DNA of 64,000 nt, from NCBI GenBank assembly GCA_913030835.1, contig CAJWDP010000004.1, positions 1-64,000 on the forward strand, read 5' to 3'. The DNA is from an uncultured Flavobacteriales bacterium (lineage in GTDB: Bacteria; Bacteroidota; Bacteroidia; Flavobacteriales_D; Parvicellaceae). The stretch's first letter is position 1. Every line of letters begins with the position of its first letter. The notes beneath the pieces are model-generated. The model did no database searches. It was not told the DNA's origin and was given only the letters and a program-made list of their open reading frames with translations. The position numbers and the translations under genes were made by a program. Of this stretch, positions 43,547-53,535 are shown piece after piece.

Positions 43547-46500
43547 TTATCTATGGATGACCTTAAACACTTCCGTAAATGTATTGTCCGAGACGCTTAC
43601 CAGATAGATTCCTTTGCTTAAGCCAGAAATGTCAAATGTATGCGAGATGGTCTTGCCAGAGACCTGAACTGCAGGGATAGATTCCTGACCAACAATGTTG
43701 AATACTTTCACCTTAAGGGTTTTACTTTCGGGGAACAGTCCACTTAAGGTGACTTGGCCGTCAATGAGCTGGGTGCTTAGGGTGTATTCGTCGTACTCAT
43801 CTGAAATTCCCGTTAATGATTCCTCTAGAACAACAACATCTTTTGTGTACGTATCGGAACACCCGTTTTCATTTTCTGTAGTAAGGCTCACCGTGAAGTG
43901 GCCACTTGTCACGTACGTATGAATGGGATTTTCAGCATTGCTGGTGGTTCCGTCTCCGAAATTCCAAGAAAATTCAGTTGAATTGATGGAAATATTATTC
44001 ATGATTACATCTGCAGCTCCCGAACTTAGCTGCGCCGTATCTGCTGAAGTAAATTGAGACACTACTTCAAGTGGTTCAGAAAGAGTAACCAGAATTGTGT
44101 CTGTACATCCATTATAGTCGGAAATGAACCCTTGATAATTTCCTACAGCAAGGCCACTTAAAAAATCACCTGACATTCCATTTGACCATGTTGCCAAATA
44201 GGGTGCGTTCCCACCAGAAACAGAAAGCTGAATCTCTCCATCGTTTGAGCCAAAGCAGCTTGGAGATAATTCCAATGCATTTGATTCGATTGGCAGTGGT
44301 GACTCAATCCTTATGGAATCCTCAACAATTGATGTGCAAGACCCTCCACTGTTGATGATCTCAACGTAGTAAACCCCTGAGGATAAATTTTCAACTATTT
44401 CTGGAGAATTTAATGAGCTGCTATGAACAAGGTTGTTTCCGGAGTCATAAAAATTATAGGTCCATGGACCGTTTCCATTACCAATTGCTGTTATTTCTCC
44501 ATCACTGGTTTTAGAACAGCTGGTAGCTTCAGCCTGCAGGTTGTGCGGTTTAGACATGTGGATTAGGAACCTTGGTGCGTTTGTTGTGTCTGCCAATGTG
44601 CATTCATAGGAGGAGACAGCAGTTAGATCTATCAAAGAATCCAATTCAAGATCTTCAAAGAATAAGCATGCACTACTTGGAAAATTATCTATCCCAGAAA
44701 ATTCTATCGTATAGCTTCCCGCTGCACCAACCAAAGTTCGAACCGGTATTGAAAAGTCTCGGAGACTGTCTGAAAGCGTGTTAACTCCATAATCGATGCC
44801 AAGGGACACTGTTGCGATTCCTGGCACTGCAGTGTTTCCGCTATACATCTTGGGCGCGTCAAGCTGCACATCGTAATTCTCGGTTCCTCCCGGATAAAAC
44901 CGCAGTACCGATTCATCTTGCCATCCGTTCCCCGTTATTTTAAATCCAATTTGACCCTCGCTAATTGGGTTGGATTTAAATTCCACAATATTAGAAGTTT
45001 TGCACGTTTCACGCACCGTTATTGATGCGCCCGGGGCATTTGCCTTCACCCAGATCGCCTGAGAAGATGCAATTTCCGGAGTTCCGCCATTGGTTCCTAC
45101 CGAGCCAATAGTGGTCCAGGAGGCGAAACTTTGGGTGTCGGTATTCCAAACCCAAAAAGTCCCGTCAATGTTGGTTTTTGTCCAATTTGGAGAATCAAAG
45201 TCAATTGGGGCAGGATAGGGATTTCCGAAAAGATTCCACCCATCGTCAAATGCTCCTCCGCTTGCAGTAAAATTGAGATCTTTCGCTACATCTCCTTTGT
45301 TGATCTCTCCCTTGTTGTCGATGGTGAAGGCCGCAGTGGTAAACAAGCCATTCCCACTCCAAACCCAAAACCCTTCACTTAGGTCTACTGGATCTGAAAT
45401 GTTGTTTGGCACCTCCCAGCTAAGCGGGTGGTCTTTTGATCCGCCCACAGTTTCATCGTATTTTCTTATTGAAACGAACGAGAAGGATGGATAGTCAGAG
45501 CCGGTAAAACCAGCGGTAGTGAAATCATCTGACCAATCGGCAAGCGTTTGATTTTGAACAGCAGATGTTTGCATTCTCCAGCCCGTTAATCCAGCTTCCA
45601 CAAACCGTTGCATTTCTACTTCGCCAATTACATCAGCACCAGGCTGTATTGTCATAATTCGACCTGTTCCGTTCGCATCTGATTTTAGAATTAATGAATT
45701 GTTGGTGTTGAACGTTCCGCTGGTTGGAGTAACTGTTCCTGAAACCGTGTGCGTCCCTGATACTATCGAAACCCCGCTGGAGTTATCAATGGTTAGGTTG
45801 TTGTATTCTGAAGTGCCCTCTATTCTTTGAAGTAAGGACCCTTGAAATACAACTTCACTAGACTCTGGGGTAAAAGTACCTATGTTATTCCAGTTCCCTT
45901 CTGCAATGACATGTGTCCCGTCTCCGGACAAGAGCCCCACGTTATTGTCGTAGCCGGTTCTGAAATTGACAATTCCATCATTATTGAGCGATCCGTCGAT
46001 CTGCTCAATACCAGCGATTGTAATTTCCGAGGTAGCTGGAATATTAGCAATAGCCGATGCAGAAACCGTAAAATCATTAAATGTTTCATTCGCGCTCACA
46101 TCAATTGTCTGGGTTGTAGCACCATTAAAGGTAATGCTGTTAAGACCTGCGGAAAAAGTTCCTCCGTTATTGACCCAGTTTCCTGAAACATTGACTCTGC
46201 CCGCTGTAGATTGATTTAAAATACCACCTGAAGCGATTTCTAAGTTATTGAACTGCCATTGACCGTTGTTCGCTAAATTCGTTGTGCCTTCAAAAATAAC
46301 GGTTCCATCTGTGCAGTTAATCGATCCATCATTGGTTATAGACCCTGTAGACTGAAATCGAATTTCACTGTTACCGGTCTGAGCTAATTCGTCTTGAGGT
46401 TCGAGTGTTAAATTGTCCTGAAAAATAAGGCTTCCGCCGGTTACCCGGATATCGAGTTTTCCTGAACCTGATTTTGCTGCAACAGGCCCTTGGAGTTCCA

Positions 46501-47269
46501 ATGAACCGCTTCTTACGCTAATAATTGTTGCATCGTCTATTTGGTTTTTAAAGCGTGTAGGTCCTTCATTTACGACCGAAGCACCTTCGATGCTAATAAT
46601 AGCATTATGCAATCCTCCGGTTCTGCTACCATCCATGTCAATTGTGAATAAATCTCCTGCGTTGATGAGCATGCTGCCAGCGGCAGCCGTAAATCTGCTG
46701 TCTCTGTCCAACGACTTCACCTTTAGTTTTCCTTTCCCATTTTTCTCAGTATTTAACTCAATCCTACTGGGGCCGGTTGATTCATTCATGACAAAAGTGC
46801 CGTCGTCAATGTCTAGGTCTTTCTCGATCAGCAAAGTTCCTCCTGTAAGACGGCAAATCGCTCCGTCTTTAATCTTTAACTTCTTGTCACTTAGAATGAG
46901 CAGTGTAGCCCCGTTTGAAATGGTTAGGCTTGTTGTAAAATCTGCGCTGAATGCGTTGTTAACTTCGAAATTCCTTCCGTCCACGGTTAGGGAAGCAGCA
47001 GTCCCGTCTATACTGAGTTTGCCACCATTTTCAATAGTTAGTTTGCGAGGGGTGAACGTGCTATTTGCTGTGATTATAGGGTGAGATCTGTTCCCTGTGT
47101 AGTTCGATAGGCTATCTATGAGTAAGACATCATCGTTTGTTGGTAAAGCTCCACCTGACCAATTCGCAGGATTTTCCCAGTCAGAGTTGACGTTTCCTGT
47201 CCAATTCTGGGCAAAACAGCTTAGGCACGTGAATGCCAAAAGAGATGTAATTATACTACGCGTAATCAT
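43547..47269 (-). CDS. Large secreted beta-rich adhesin-like protein with SprB-like repeats, PKD and T9SS tail
   Basis: A 1240-residue exported protein. The signal peptide ends SCFA with Gln at +1 before NWTGNVNSDWENPANW, a start common in Bacteroidota surface proteins. Residues 25-430 show repetitive strand pattern (LTISNGATLLILSDKKLKI), probably a beta-helix. A domain with GWRMQTS and LSEGFWVWSG follows near 560-650. Two SprB-like repeats (SCSKTSDGEITA, SCFGSNDGEIQL) lie at about 960-1100, then a PKD domain FSWNFGDGTT. The end (GLSKGIYLVSVSDNTF) is a Por-type T9SS sorting domain. A surface adhesion role is inferred. Confidence 0.88.
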   Translation of the reverse strand: MITRSIITSLLAFTCLSCFAQNWTGNVNSDWENPANWSGGALPTNDDVLLIDSLSNYTGNRSHPIITANSTFTPRKLTIENGGKLSIDGTAASLTVDGRNFEVNNAFSADFTTSLTISNGATLLILSDKKLKIKDGAICRLTGGTLLIEKDLDIDDGTFVMNESTGPSRIELNTEKNGKGKLKVKSLDRDSRFTAAAGSMLINAGDLFTIDMDGSRTGGLHNAIISIEGASVVNEGPTRFKNQIDDATIISVRSGSLELQGPVAAKSGSGKLDIRVTGGSLIFQDNLTLEPQDELAQTGNSEIRFQSTGSITNDGSINCTDGTVIFEGTTNLANNGQWQFNNLEIASGGILNQSTAGRVNVSGNWVNNGGTFSAGLNSITFNGATTQTIDVSANETFNDFTVSASAIANIPATSEITIAGIEQIDGSLNNDGIVNFRTGYDNNVGLLSGDGTHVIAEGNWNNIGTFTPESSEVVFQGSLLQRIEGTSEYNNLTIDNSSGVSIVSGTHTVSGTVTPTSGTFNTNNSLILKSDANGTGRIMTIQPGADVIGEVEMQRFVEAGLTGWRMQTSAVQNQTLADWSDDFTTAGFTGSDYPSFSFVSIRKYDETVGGSKDHPLSWEVPNNISDPVDLSEGFWVWSGNGLFTTAAFTIDNKGEINKGDVAKDLNFTASGGAFDDGWNLFGNPYPAPIDFDSPNWTKTNIDGTFWVWNTDTQSFASWTTIGSVGTNGGTPEIASSQAIWVKANAPGASITVRETCKTSNIVEFKSNPISEGQIGFKITGNGWQDESVLRFYPGGTENYDVQLDAPKMYSGNTAVPGIATVSLGIDYGVNTLSDSLRDFSIPVRTLVGAAGSYTIEFSGIDNFPSSACLFFEDLELDSLIDLTAVSSYECTLADTTNAPRFLIHMSKPHNLQAEATSCSKTSDGEITAIGNGNGPWTYNFYDSGNNLVHSSSLNSPEIVENLSSGVYYVEIINSGGSCTSIVEDSIRIESPLPIESNALELSPSCFGSNDGEIQLSVSGGNAPYLATWSNGMSGDFLSGLAVGNYQGFISDYNGCTDTILVTLSEPLEVVSQFTSADTAQLSSGAADVIMNNISINSTEFSWNFGDGTTSNAENPIHTYVTSGHFTVSLTTENENGCSDTYTKDVVVLEESLTGISDEYDEYTLSTQLIDGQVTLSGLFPESKTLKVKVFNIVGQESIPAVQVSGKTISHTFDISGLSKGIYLVSVSDNTFTEVFKVIHR

Positions 47270-47382
47270 AGGGCAAAAACTACAAGGGTGGCGCTTAACC
47301 AGGCAAATGTCGGCAAAAAAAGGCGTTTTAACAAGGATTTGGTGTCATTTGTCTAATTTCAGACTATAGGAATTGACTCTGT

Positions 47383-48402
47383 TTATGCCCAGACTTTCGT
47401 TCCTTCAGTACAATTTTTACAAATTTCGATCTGACTTCTGGATTTTAATATTGAGTTTCTGAATTTCATGTATTCATCCGAATACCATATATCTCTGAAC
47501 GAATCTATCTTTAGATCACCGAATTTAAAATCGGCATCTTTATCAAAGCAACAGGGTACAACATGACCATCCCAGGTTATTACACATGAATGCCACATTC
47601 GCCAGCATTGATTCACCAATTCGTTCTTGATTTCATATTCTCCATTTGATTTTAATCGATACCTAGAGTACTTATCCTGTTGAGGGATTAATTCACTTCC
47701 ATTTTCATGATTGTAGATCTGAGCAGTTTTAAACTGTATCTCATCAACGCCCAGATCTTTAGCCAGCGCCTTTGCGTCTTCTATTTGGTGTTCGTTGTGC
47801 CTCACAACCAAATACTGCATAACGATTTTTGGAGTCTTTGATTTTAATCGTCGTTTCCATTTGACTACTTCCCTTATGCCGTCTAGTGCTTTATCTAGGC
47901 TTCCGTTTATTCGATACTTTTCATAAACCTCCTGTGTAGTACCATCCACTGACACAATTAATTTGTCCAAATTGGATTCAATCGTGCGAATTGCGTTTGC
48001 CTCGTTTAAAAAGTGAGCGTTGGTCGATGTTGCGGTGTATATTTTATGCTTGTGTGCATAAGTAACCATGTCGAGAAAATCAGGATTAATAAATGGTTCT
48101 CCCTGAAAGTAGAATGTCAAGTAAATCAGATGATCCTTCATCTGATCAATAATATTGGTAAATAGCTCATGTTTGAGGTTTCCGGTATTCCTGCTAAACT
48201 TTTTTAAACCACTTGGGCATTCCGGACAACCGAGATTGCATGCGGTTGTAGGTTCTATGGAAACGGCATAGGGTAGGGCCTTTACGATGGCCCGCCCTGT
48301 ACTTTTTGATCGATTGTAGCTTCTCCAAAGCTTCCAAGACCCCTTGAGCTTTTTAAGATCCACATACTTGTGCGTGTCTCGAATTACGGAGAAATTATCC
48401 AT
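47383..48402 (-). CDS. Radical SAM/SPASM-domain protein
   Basis: A 339-residue iron-sulfur enzyme. CNLGCPEC gives the CX3CX2C cluster motif (Cys55, 59, 62). The C-terminal SPASM domain contributes cysteines in CWRMWHSC, VPCCFD and ICKNC for extra clusters. Members modify peptides, proteins or small molecules. No small precursor peptide gene is visible next to it, so the substrate is unknown. It has a divergent promoter region with the RND transporter gene. Confidence 0.85.
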   Translation of the reverse strand: MDNFSVIRDTHKYVDLKKLKGSWKLWRSYNRSKSTGRAIVKALPYAVSIEPTTACNLGCPECPSGLKKFSRNTGNLKHELFTNIIDQMKDHLIYLTFYFQGEPFINPDFLDMVTYAHKHKIYTATSTNAHFLNEANAIRTIESNLDKLIVSVDGTTQEVYEKYRINGSLDKALDGIREVVKWKRRLKSKTPKIVMQYLVVRHNEHQIEDAKALAKDLGVDEIQFKTAQIYNHENGSELIPQQDKYSRYRLKSNGEYEIKNELVNQCWRMWHSCVITWDGHVVPCCFDKDADFKFGDLKIDSFRDIWYSDEYMKFRNSILKSRSQIEICKNCTEGTKVWA

Positions 48403-48585
48403 TCAGCTAAATTAGGGATTTTAAAATCTGAGCTGTTGTGCAAATTAGGTTAAGAATACAAATTTTTCCTAATCCCGTTCGGCTTTGCTGGTTTCTTTCT
48501 GACATTGAACGAAATTATTTCTAATCCTGATAGTTTATGTCTAATTTAGCGACCCTCAAAAAGAAGCAGGTAGTTTTCAAACGGT

Positions 48586-51500
48586 ATGTGGTCAGCAATT
48601 TCCAAAATTATACTGAGGTTCCGGTTAGTAATTATCTTATTGCTGTGCGGGATTACTGCTTTGATGGTTCATTATAGCCAGTTTGTTGGCCTGGATTATA
48701 ATTTTGCTAAACTACTCCCCAACAATGATCAAACCAGCATTGATCATGAAGCTTTCAAAAAAGATTTTGGAAAGGACGGAAGTGTTATCGTTATAGGAAC
48801 ACAGGACTCCTTGATGTTTAAGGATACGGCTCATTTTAACAATTGGTGGAGAATGAGTGATCAGATCTCCAAGATAAAAGTGCTGTCCACCGACGATAAA
48901 GGCGATCCGTGTACCTTATCCGTCATTGATTCTGTCTTCTCGACTGCACACCTCTACGACATCGTGAAAAACAAACAGGAGAAGTCGTTTGAGTTCAGGT
49001 CGCTCCTCAGCAGATTGCCAAAGAGTAATGTTGAGCTGGACTCTATTTATCAGGAGATCAATCGCCTGAAATTTTATGAAGACATCGTATACCTAAAGGA
49101 AAAGGACATTCACGTAATGATGGTGTTTGTCAATCCGACATTATTTGATTCTGATGCCAGGGGCACTTTAGTTAGTGATATCTATGAATTGTCGGAATCT
49201 TACAGTAAAATATTTGGCGACCTTCATTACTCGGGCCTTCCTTTTATTCGGGCTTCAAATATGGAAAAGATAAGGGGAGAGCTGAAACTCTTTGTTATGC
49301 TGGCCATGGCCGTTACAGCTCTTCTACTATGGTTGTTCTTCCGATCGTTTAAGGTTGTTCTTGTGTCACTCACGGTGGTTGCATTTGGCGTTGTTTTTTC
49401 CTTCGGAATAATTGGAATGTTTGGTTATAAAATGAGCGTTCTGATGGGGTTAATTCCTCCACTGATCATTGTGATTGGAATTCCCAATTGCATTTACTTA
49501 ATCAACAAATACCAGCAGGAATATCGATCACACGGAAACAAGGCCAGGGCCCTTTCAAGAGTAATTCAAAAGATTGGAAACGCTACATTCATGACCAATG
49601 CAACAACGGCAATGGGATTTGCAACCTTCATTTTTACCCACAGCCAGATTATGCAGCGTTTCGGAGTGATTGCGTCAATTTGTATTTTGACGGTGTTCTT
49701 TTTGGCCATTATTATCGTACCTATAATGTACAGCTTCCTCAAGCCGCCATCGACAAAACATGTAAAGCATCTTGAACGAAAATGGTTGTATGTTGTTGTA
49801 GATAGGTTGGTTATATGGGCTACGAGACACCGACCAAAAGTGTACGTTCTAACTGTAATAGTTCTGATAGCCGGAGGAATAGGCATCTCTATGATGCGTG
49901 TGTCAGGAAACATAGTTGATGATTTGCCTAAGGGGGACGAAGTACGAAAGGATTTGGAATTTTTTGAGAATAATTTTAACGGGGTAATGCCCTTTGAAGT
50001 GGTCATCGAAGCAAAGAATACCAAGAGATTATTTTCTCCGGGTGTTTTAGAGCAGGTGGATGAAGTCCAAGAGCATCTCAAGAAAGAAAGCCGACTTTCA
50101 CGGTCTGTATCGGTTGTGGATGCGATCAAGTTTTTAACACAGGCTTATTTCAAGGGAAGGTCGGATAAATATGAGCTGCCCAACATCAGCATATTGCGGA
50201 GATTGAGAACTCATGTAAGTAATTCGGATGTAGCTACCAACCTGAATAATGGTTTTATTAGTTCGGATAGTACAAAGCTCCGGGTTTCCTTGCAAGTTGC
50301 AGATGTAGGAACCAGAGAGATGGATTCTTTGTTAAAGAAGGTGACCCATGACATTGACTCAATACTGAACCCGAACAAACCATTCTATACTTCCGCAATA
50401 ACAAAGATTGGAATCCTTAAGGGTTCGGAAAAAGAGAACTTTCTGCTGGAATTCTATGATAGATTTCCGGAGGCAAAAAGCGATGTAGAATTGGAAATAA
50501 TTGATGCGGTTAAAAATCAAAGGCGATCCAGTCTGCTCACGGAATCCATAATCATACCTGAGTTGAAAGATCTGGAACAAACAAAATTCAGGAAAGCCAG
50601 AGCGCAAGGGATAAACGTAGATACGAGTAGAAATGTCCGCACGTCGCTTAATGATTACGTCAACTCTTCTTTAGATAGTATCGCTGCTTTGGAAATAGAA
50701 AACCCAAGGTATCACCATCTTGCAGATTCGATACTAAACTATGAGATAGAAGATCGTGAATTTGTATTGCAAAATATCAACGTCTTACAAGGGCTGCGGC
50801 TATCTAACTTTATTGATGAATTTTTGTCCCTTCATCCTGAATCCAGAAATAGCCTTAATGACATTTTAAGTGAGCTAAGTTTGGAGATGGAAAATCAATT
50901 TTTCGAGGATGAAAAATACATTAAGTCGTTTCACAACACTCCGGCGTTTATTTCCATTTTCAAAAAGGCCGTTGAGAAGAACATTTTAGATTTTAGCATA
51001 ACCGGAACGAGTATTGTTTTCACCAAAGGCACAAATTATCTGGTCAACAATCTTTTTATCAGCCTGGCAATTGCGATTGTGATCATTGCCATATTGATGG
51101 CGACTTTATTTAAATCATTGAGGATGGTGTTTGTTTCATTACTTCCAAATCTTATCCCTTTGATTGTAACAGCGGCAATTATGGGATTTTTCGATGTGCC
51201 GATTAAACCTTCAACGATTTTGGTTTTCAGTGTGGCTTTCGGAATTTCTGTAGACGACACGATTCATTTTTTGGCCAAATATAGGCAAGAGCTTAAGAAC
51301 CAAAGCTGGGATATAAAGGGTTCCGTAATCAACGCAATTCGGGAAACAGGAGTGAGTATGATTTACACCTCAATAGTTTTGTTTTTTGGATTTGGGATCT
51401 TCTGTACTTCAAATTTCGGGGGCACGCAAGCGCTAGGGATTTTGGTTTCGGTCACATTGCTTTTTGCAATGCTGGCAAATTTAGTTTTATTACCATCTTT

Positions 51501-51618
51501 ACTTTTATCTTTAGAGAAAAGAATTACGACCAAGGCTTTTAAAGAACCGTTGCTGGAATTGCTTGATGAAGAAGAAGATATTGAATTAGATTGGTTACAA
51601 GTAGAGAAATCTGAATAG
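48586..51618 (+). CDS. RND/MMPL-family exporter
   Basis: A 1010-residue inner-membrane transporter with the two-fold RND layout. One membrane segment lies near residue 11-31, a periplasmic domain follows, and a block of about five segments lies at 215-400. A second single segment at about 412-435 leads to a periplasmic domain with a long helical insert, and a last block follows (825-990) with AFGISVDDTIHFLAKY. The C-terminus is acidic and cytosolic. Without an adaptor or outer-membrane protein beside it, it may act alone on lipids or hopanoid-like substrates, as HpnN-type members do (inference). Confidence 0.87.
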   Translation: MWSAISKIILRFRLVIILLLCGITALMVHYSQFVGLDYNFAKLLPNNDQTSIDHEAFKKDFGKDGSVIVIGTQDSLMFKDTAHFNNWWRMSDQISKIKVLSTDDKGDPCTLSVIDSVFSTAHLYDIVKNKQEKSFEFRSLLSRLPKSNVELDSIYQEINRLKFYEDIVYLKEKDIHVMMVFVNPTLFDSDARGTLVSDIYELSESYSKIFGDLHYSGLPFIRASNMEKIRGELKLFVMLAMAVTALLLWLFFRSFKVVLVSLTVVAFGVVFSFGIIGMFGYKMSVLMGLIPPLIIVIGIPNCIYLINKYQQEYRSHGNKARALSRVIQKIGNATFMTNATTAMGFATFIFTHSQIMQRFGVIASICILTVFFLAIIIVPIMYSFLKPPSTKHVKHLERKWLYVVVDRLVIWATRHRPKVYVLTVIVLIAGGIGISMMRVSGNIVDDLPKGDEVRKDLEFFENNFNGVMPFEVVIEAKNTKRLFSPGVLEQVDEVQEHLKKESRLSRSVSVVDAIKFLTQAYFKGRSDKYELPNISILRRLRTHVSNSDVATNLNNGFISSDSTKLRVSLQVADVGTREMDSLLKKVTHDIDSILNPNKPFYTSAITKIGILKGSEKENFLLEFYDRFPEAKSDVELEIIDAVKNQRRSSLLTESIIIPELKDLEQTKFRKARAQGINVDTSRNVRTSLNDYVNSSLDSIAALEIENPRYHHLADSILNYEIEDREFVLQNINVLQGLRLSNFIDEFLSLHPESRNSLNDILSELSLEMENQFFEDEKYIKSFHNTPAFISIFKKAVEKNILDFSITGTSIVFTKGTNYLVNNLFISLAIAIVIIAILMATLFKSLRMVFVSLLPNLIPLIVTAAIMGFFDVPIKPSTILVFSVAFGISVDDTIHFLAKYRQELKNQSWDIKGSVINAIRETGVSMIYTSIVLFFGFGIFCTSNFGGTQALGILVSVTLLFAMLANLVLLPSLLLSLEKRITTKAFKEPLLELLDEEEDIELDWLQVEKSE

Positions 51619-51625
51619 CTAAGAA

Positions 51626-52489
51626 ATGAAAGGAATTATACTTGCCGGTGGCTCCGGTACTCGATTGCACCCGCTGACTTTAGCTACAAGTAAGCAGCTT
51701 TTGCCGGTCTACAATAAACCGATGATTTACTATCCACTGGCGACGCTCATGAGCGGAGGTATACGGGACATTCTGATCATTACAACACCCCATGAACAAG
51801 AAAATTTCAAACGACTCTTAGGAGATGGTTCTTGGTTGGGTTGCAATTTTAACTACGCGATTCAACAGGAGCCAAATGGTTTGGCGCAAGCCTTTGTAAT
51901 CGGAGAACAATTTATAGGGGAAGACAAAGTTGCATTGGTTTTGGGCGACAATATCTTCTTTGGAAATAGTATGGGAAAATTATTGCGAGGTAATTCAGAT
52001 CCGGAAGGCGGTATAATTTACGCATACCATGTTCATGATCCCGAGCGTTATGGAGTAGTTGATTTCGATGAGAACTTGAAAGTACTTTCAATAGAGGAAA
52101 AGCCCAAACATCCCAAATCCAATTTTGCGGTTCCCGGATTGTATTTTTACGATAATTCGGTGGTTGATATTGCTAAAAGTCTTGAGCCAAGCGGTAGAGG
52201 GGAATATGAAATTACTGACGTAAATAAGGAGTATCTCAGAAGGGGACAACTACAAGTATCAATTCTTGATCGGGGAACAGCCTGGTTGGATACAGGAACA
52301 TTTAAATCTCTAATGCAAGCCTCCCACTTTGTGCAGACTATCGAAGAAAGGCAGGGATTAGGAATTGGGTGTATAGAAGCCGTAGCTCATGCTCGGGGAT
52401 ATATCTCGGATGAAGACTTGCGTAAATTAGCACAACCCCTTATGAAAAGCGGTTATGGGGAGTACTTAATGACGATATTGAATCAATGA
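51626..52489 (+). CDS. rmlA: Glucose-1-phosphate thymidylyltransferase
   Basis: A 287-residue nucleotidyltransferase. [14 protein letters not shown] (5-18) is the nucleotide-binding loop, [12 protein letters not shown] the substrate site, and [11 protein letters not shown] the metal-binding Asp region. It makes dTDP-glucose, the first precursor of dTDP-rhamnose and related sugars. The rmlB, C and D genes are not in the window. It overlaps the polyprenyl synthetase gene by ATGA and starts eight bases after the RND gene. Confidence 0.94.
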   Translation: MKGIILAGGSGTRLHPLTLATSKQLLPVYNKPMIYYPLATLMSGGIRDILIITTPHEQENFKRLLGDGSWLGCNFNYAIQQEPNGLAQAFVIGEQFIGEDKVALVLGDNIFFGNSMGKLLRGNSDPEGGIIYAYHVHDPERYGVVDFDENLKVLSIEEKPKHPKSNFAVPGLYFYDNSVVDIAKSLEPSGRGEYEITDVNKEYLRRGQLQVSILDRGTAWLDTGTFKSLMQASHFVQTIEERQGLGIGCIEAVAHARGYISDEDLRKLAQPLMKSGYGEYLMTILNQ

Positions 52490-53460
52490 GGAATGTTATC
52501 GATTATCAGCAAATTATAGCTGATTCTATTGTTGAGTTTAAAAAAGGCAATGGTTCAAATAGGCTCTTTAAGCCCGTAAATTATATTCTGGATTTGGGAG
52601 GCAAGCGACTAAGGCCGGCACTTTTGCTGATGACCAATGATTTGTTCGGAGGAGATATAGATGATGCAATCAATTGCGCCCTTGCTGTTGAGGTGTTTCA
52701 CAATTTCACATTGTTGCATGATGACATTATGGATAGCGCTCCAATTCGAAGGGGTAGTCCGACTGTTCATGAAAAATGGGGGGTGAACGAAGCTATTCTG
52801 TCGGGAGATGTGATGATGGTTCAGGCAGTTCAATTGATGACACAGTGTCCGGATCGTGTTCTTAGGAAAGTGTTGGATATTTTTCACACAACGGCAGTTG
52901 AGGTATGTGTTGGTCAGCAAATGGACATGGATTTCGAGAAAAGAAACGATGTTTCCATCCCGGAGTATATCAAAATGGTCGAGCTTAAAACAGCAGTTTT
53001 GCTTGCAGGGGCAATGAAGATAGGAGCAATAATCGGGGGGGCATCTGATGAAGATGCTGACCGTATTTATGAATTTGGAAGAAATTTGGGAATTTCATTT
53101 CAGATCATGGATGATATTCTGGATGTGTATGGAGATCAGGATAAATTCGGCAAGCAAGTGGGTGGGGACATCATTGAAAACAAAAAAACGTTTCTAATGT
53201 TAAAGGCGCTTGAAATGACGAATGGGTCTGGGGAATGCACCTTGAATGATTGGATGGAAAAAGAAGAATTTGATCCTGTTGTAAAGGTACGGGAGGTAAT
53301 AAAAATTTACGATTCGGTAAACGTGCGATCTTCTTGTGAAATTGAAATGAATCGATACTACGAAACGGCCATGAATAATTTGAATCAACTTTCCCTTAGC
53401 GAAGAGAAAAAAGCTCCATTGTTTTCTTTTTCGGAAGCTTTGTTTAATAGGGAGCAGTGA
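52486..53460 (+). CDS. Polyprenyl diphosphate synthase
   Basis: A 324-residue trans-isoprenyl synthase. The first aspartate-rich motif is LLHDDIMD (Asp79, 80, 83) and the second MDDILD near 205; [12 protein letters not shown] is the N-terminal signature. A bulky Phe74 five residues before the first motif and the plain DDxxD form suggest a medium chain such as C20, instead of a long quinone tail; this is inference. It forms isoprenoid diphosphate for quinones, carotenoids or lipids. It overlaps rmlA by four bases. Confidence 0.9.
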   Translation: MRNVIDYQQIIADSIVEFKKGNGSNRLFKPVNYILDLGGKRLRPALLLMTNDLFGGDIDDAINCALAVEVFHNFTLLHDDIMDSAPIRRGSPTVHEKWGVNEAILSGDVMMVQAVQLMTQCPDRVLRKVLDIFHTTAVEVCVGQQMDMDFEKRNDVSIPEYIKMVELKTAVLLAGAMKIGAIIGGASDEDADRIYEFGRNLGISFQIMDDILDVYGDQDKFGKQVGGDIIENKKTFLMLKALEMTNGSGECTLNDWMEKEEFDPVVKVREVIKIYDSVNVRSSCEIEMNRYYETAMNNLNQLSLSEEKKAPLFSFSEALFNREQ

Positions 53461-53535
53461 ACCTGCAATCATAATCATGGGCCTAGTCCCTGTTCATAGT
53501 ATGCAAATGAGAGATTTCCGTAATTGTAGGAAGTT

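Noticed and set aside
45131-46214. Plus-strand frames opposite the large secreted protein
   Set aside because: They are short, overlap each other and show no known motif, while the minus-strand protein has signal, PKD and sorting domains.
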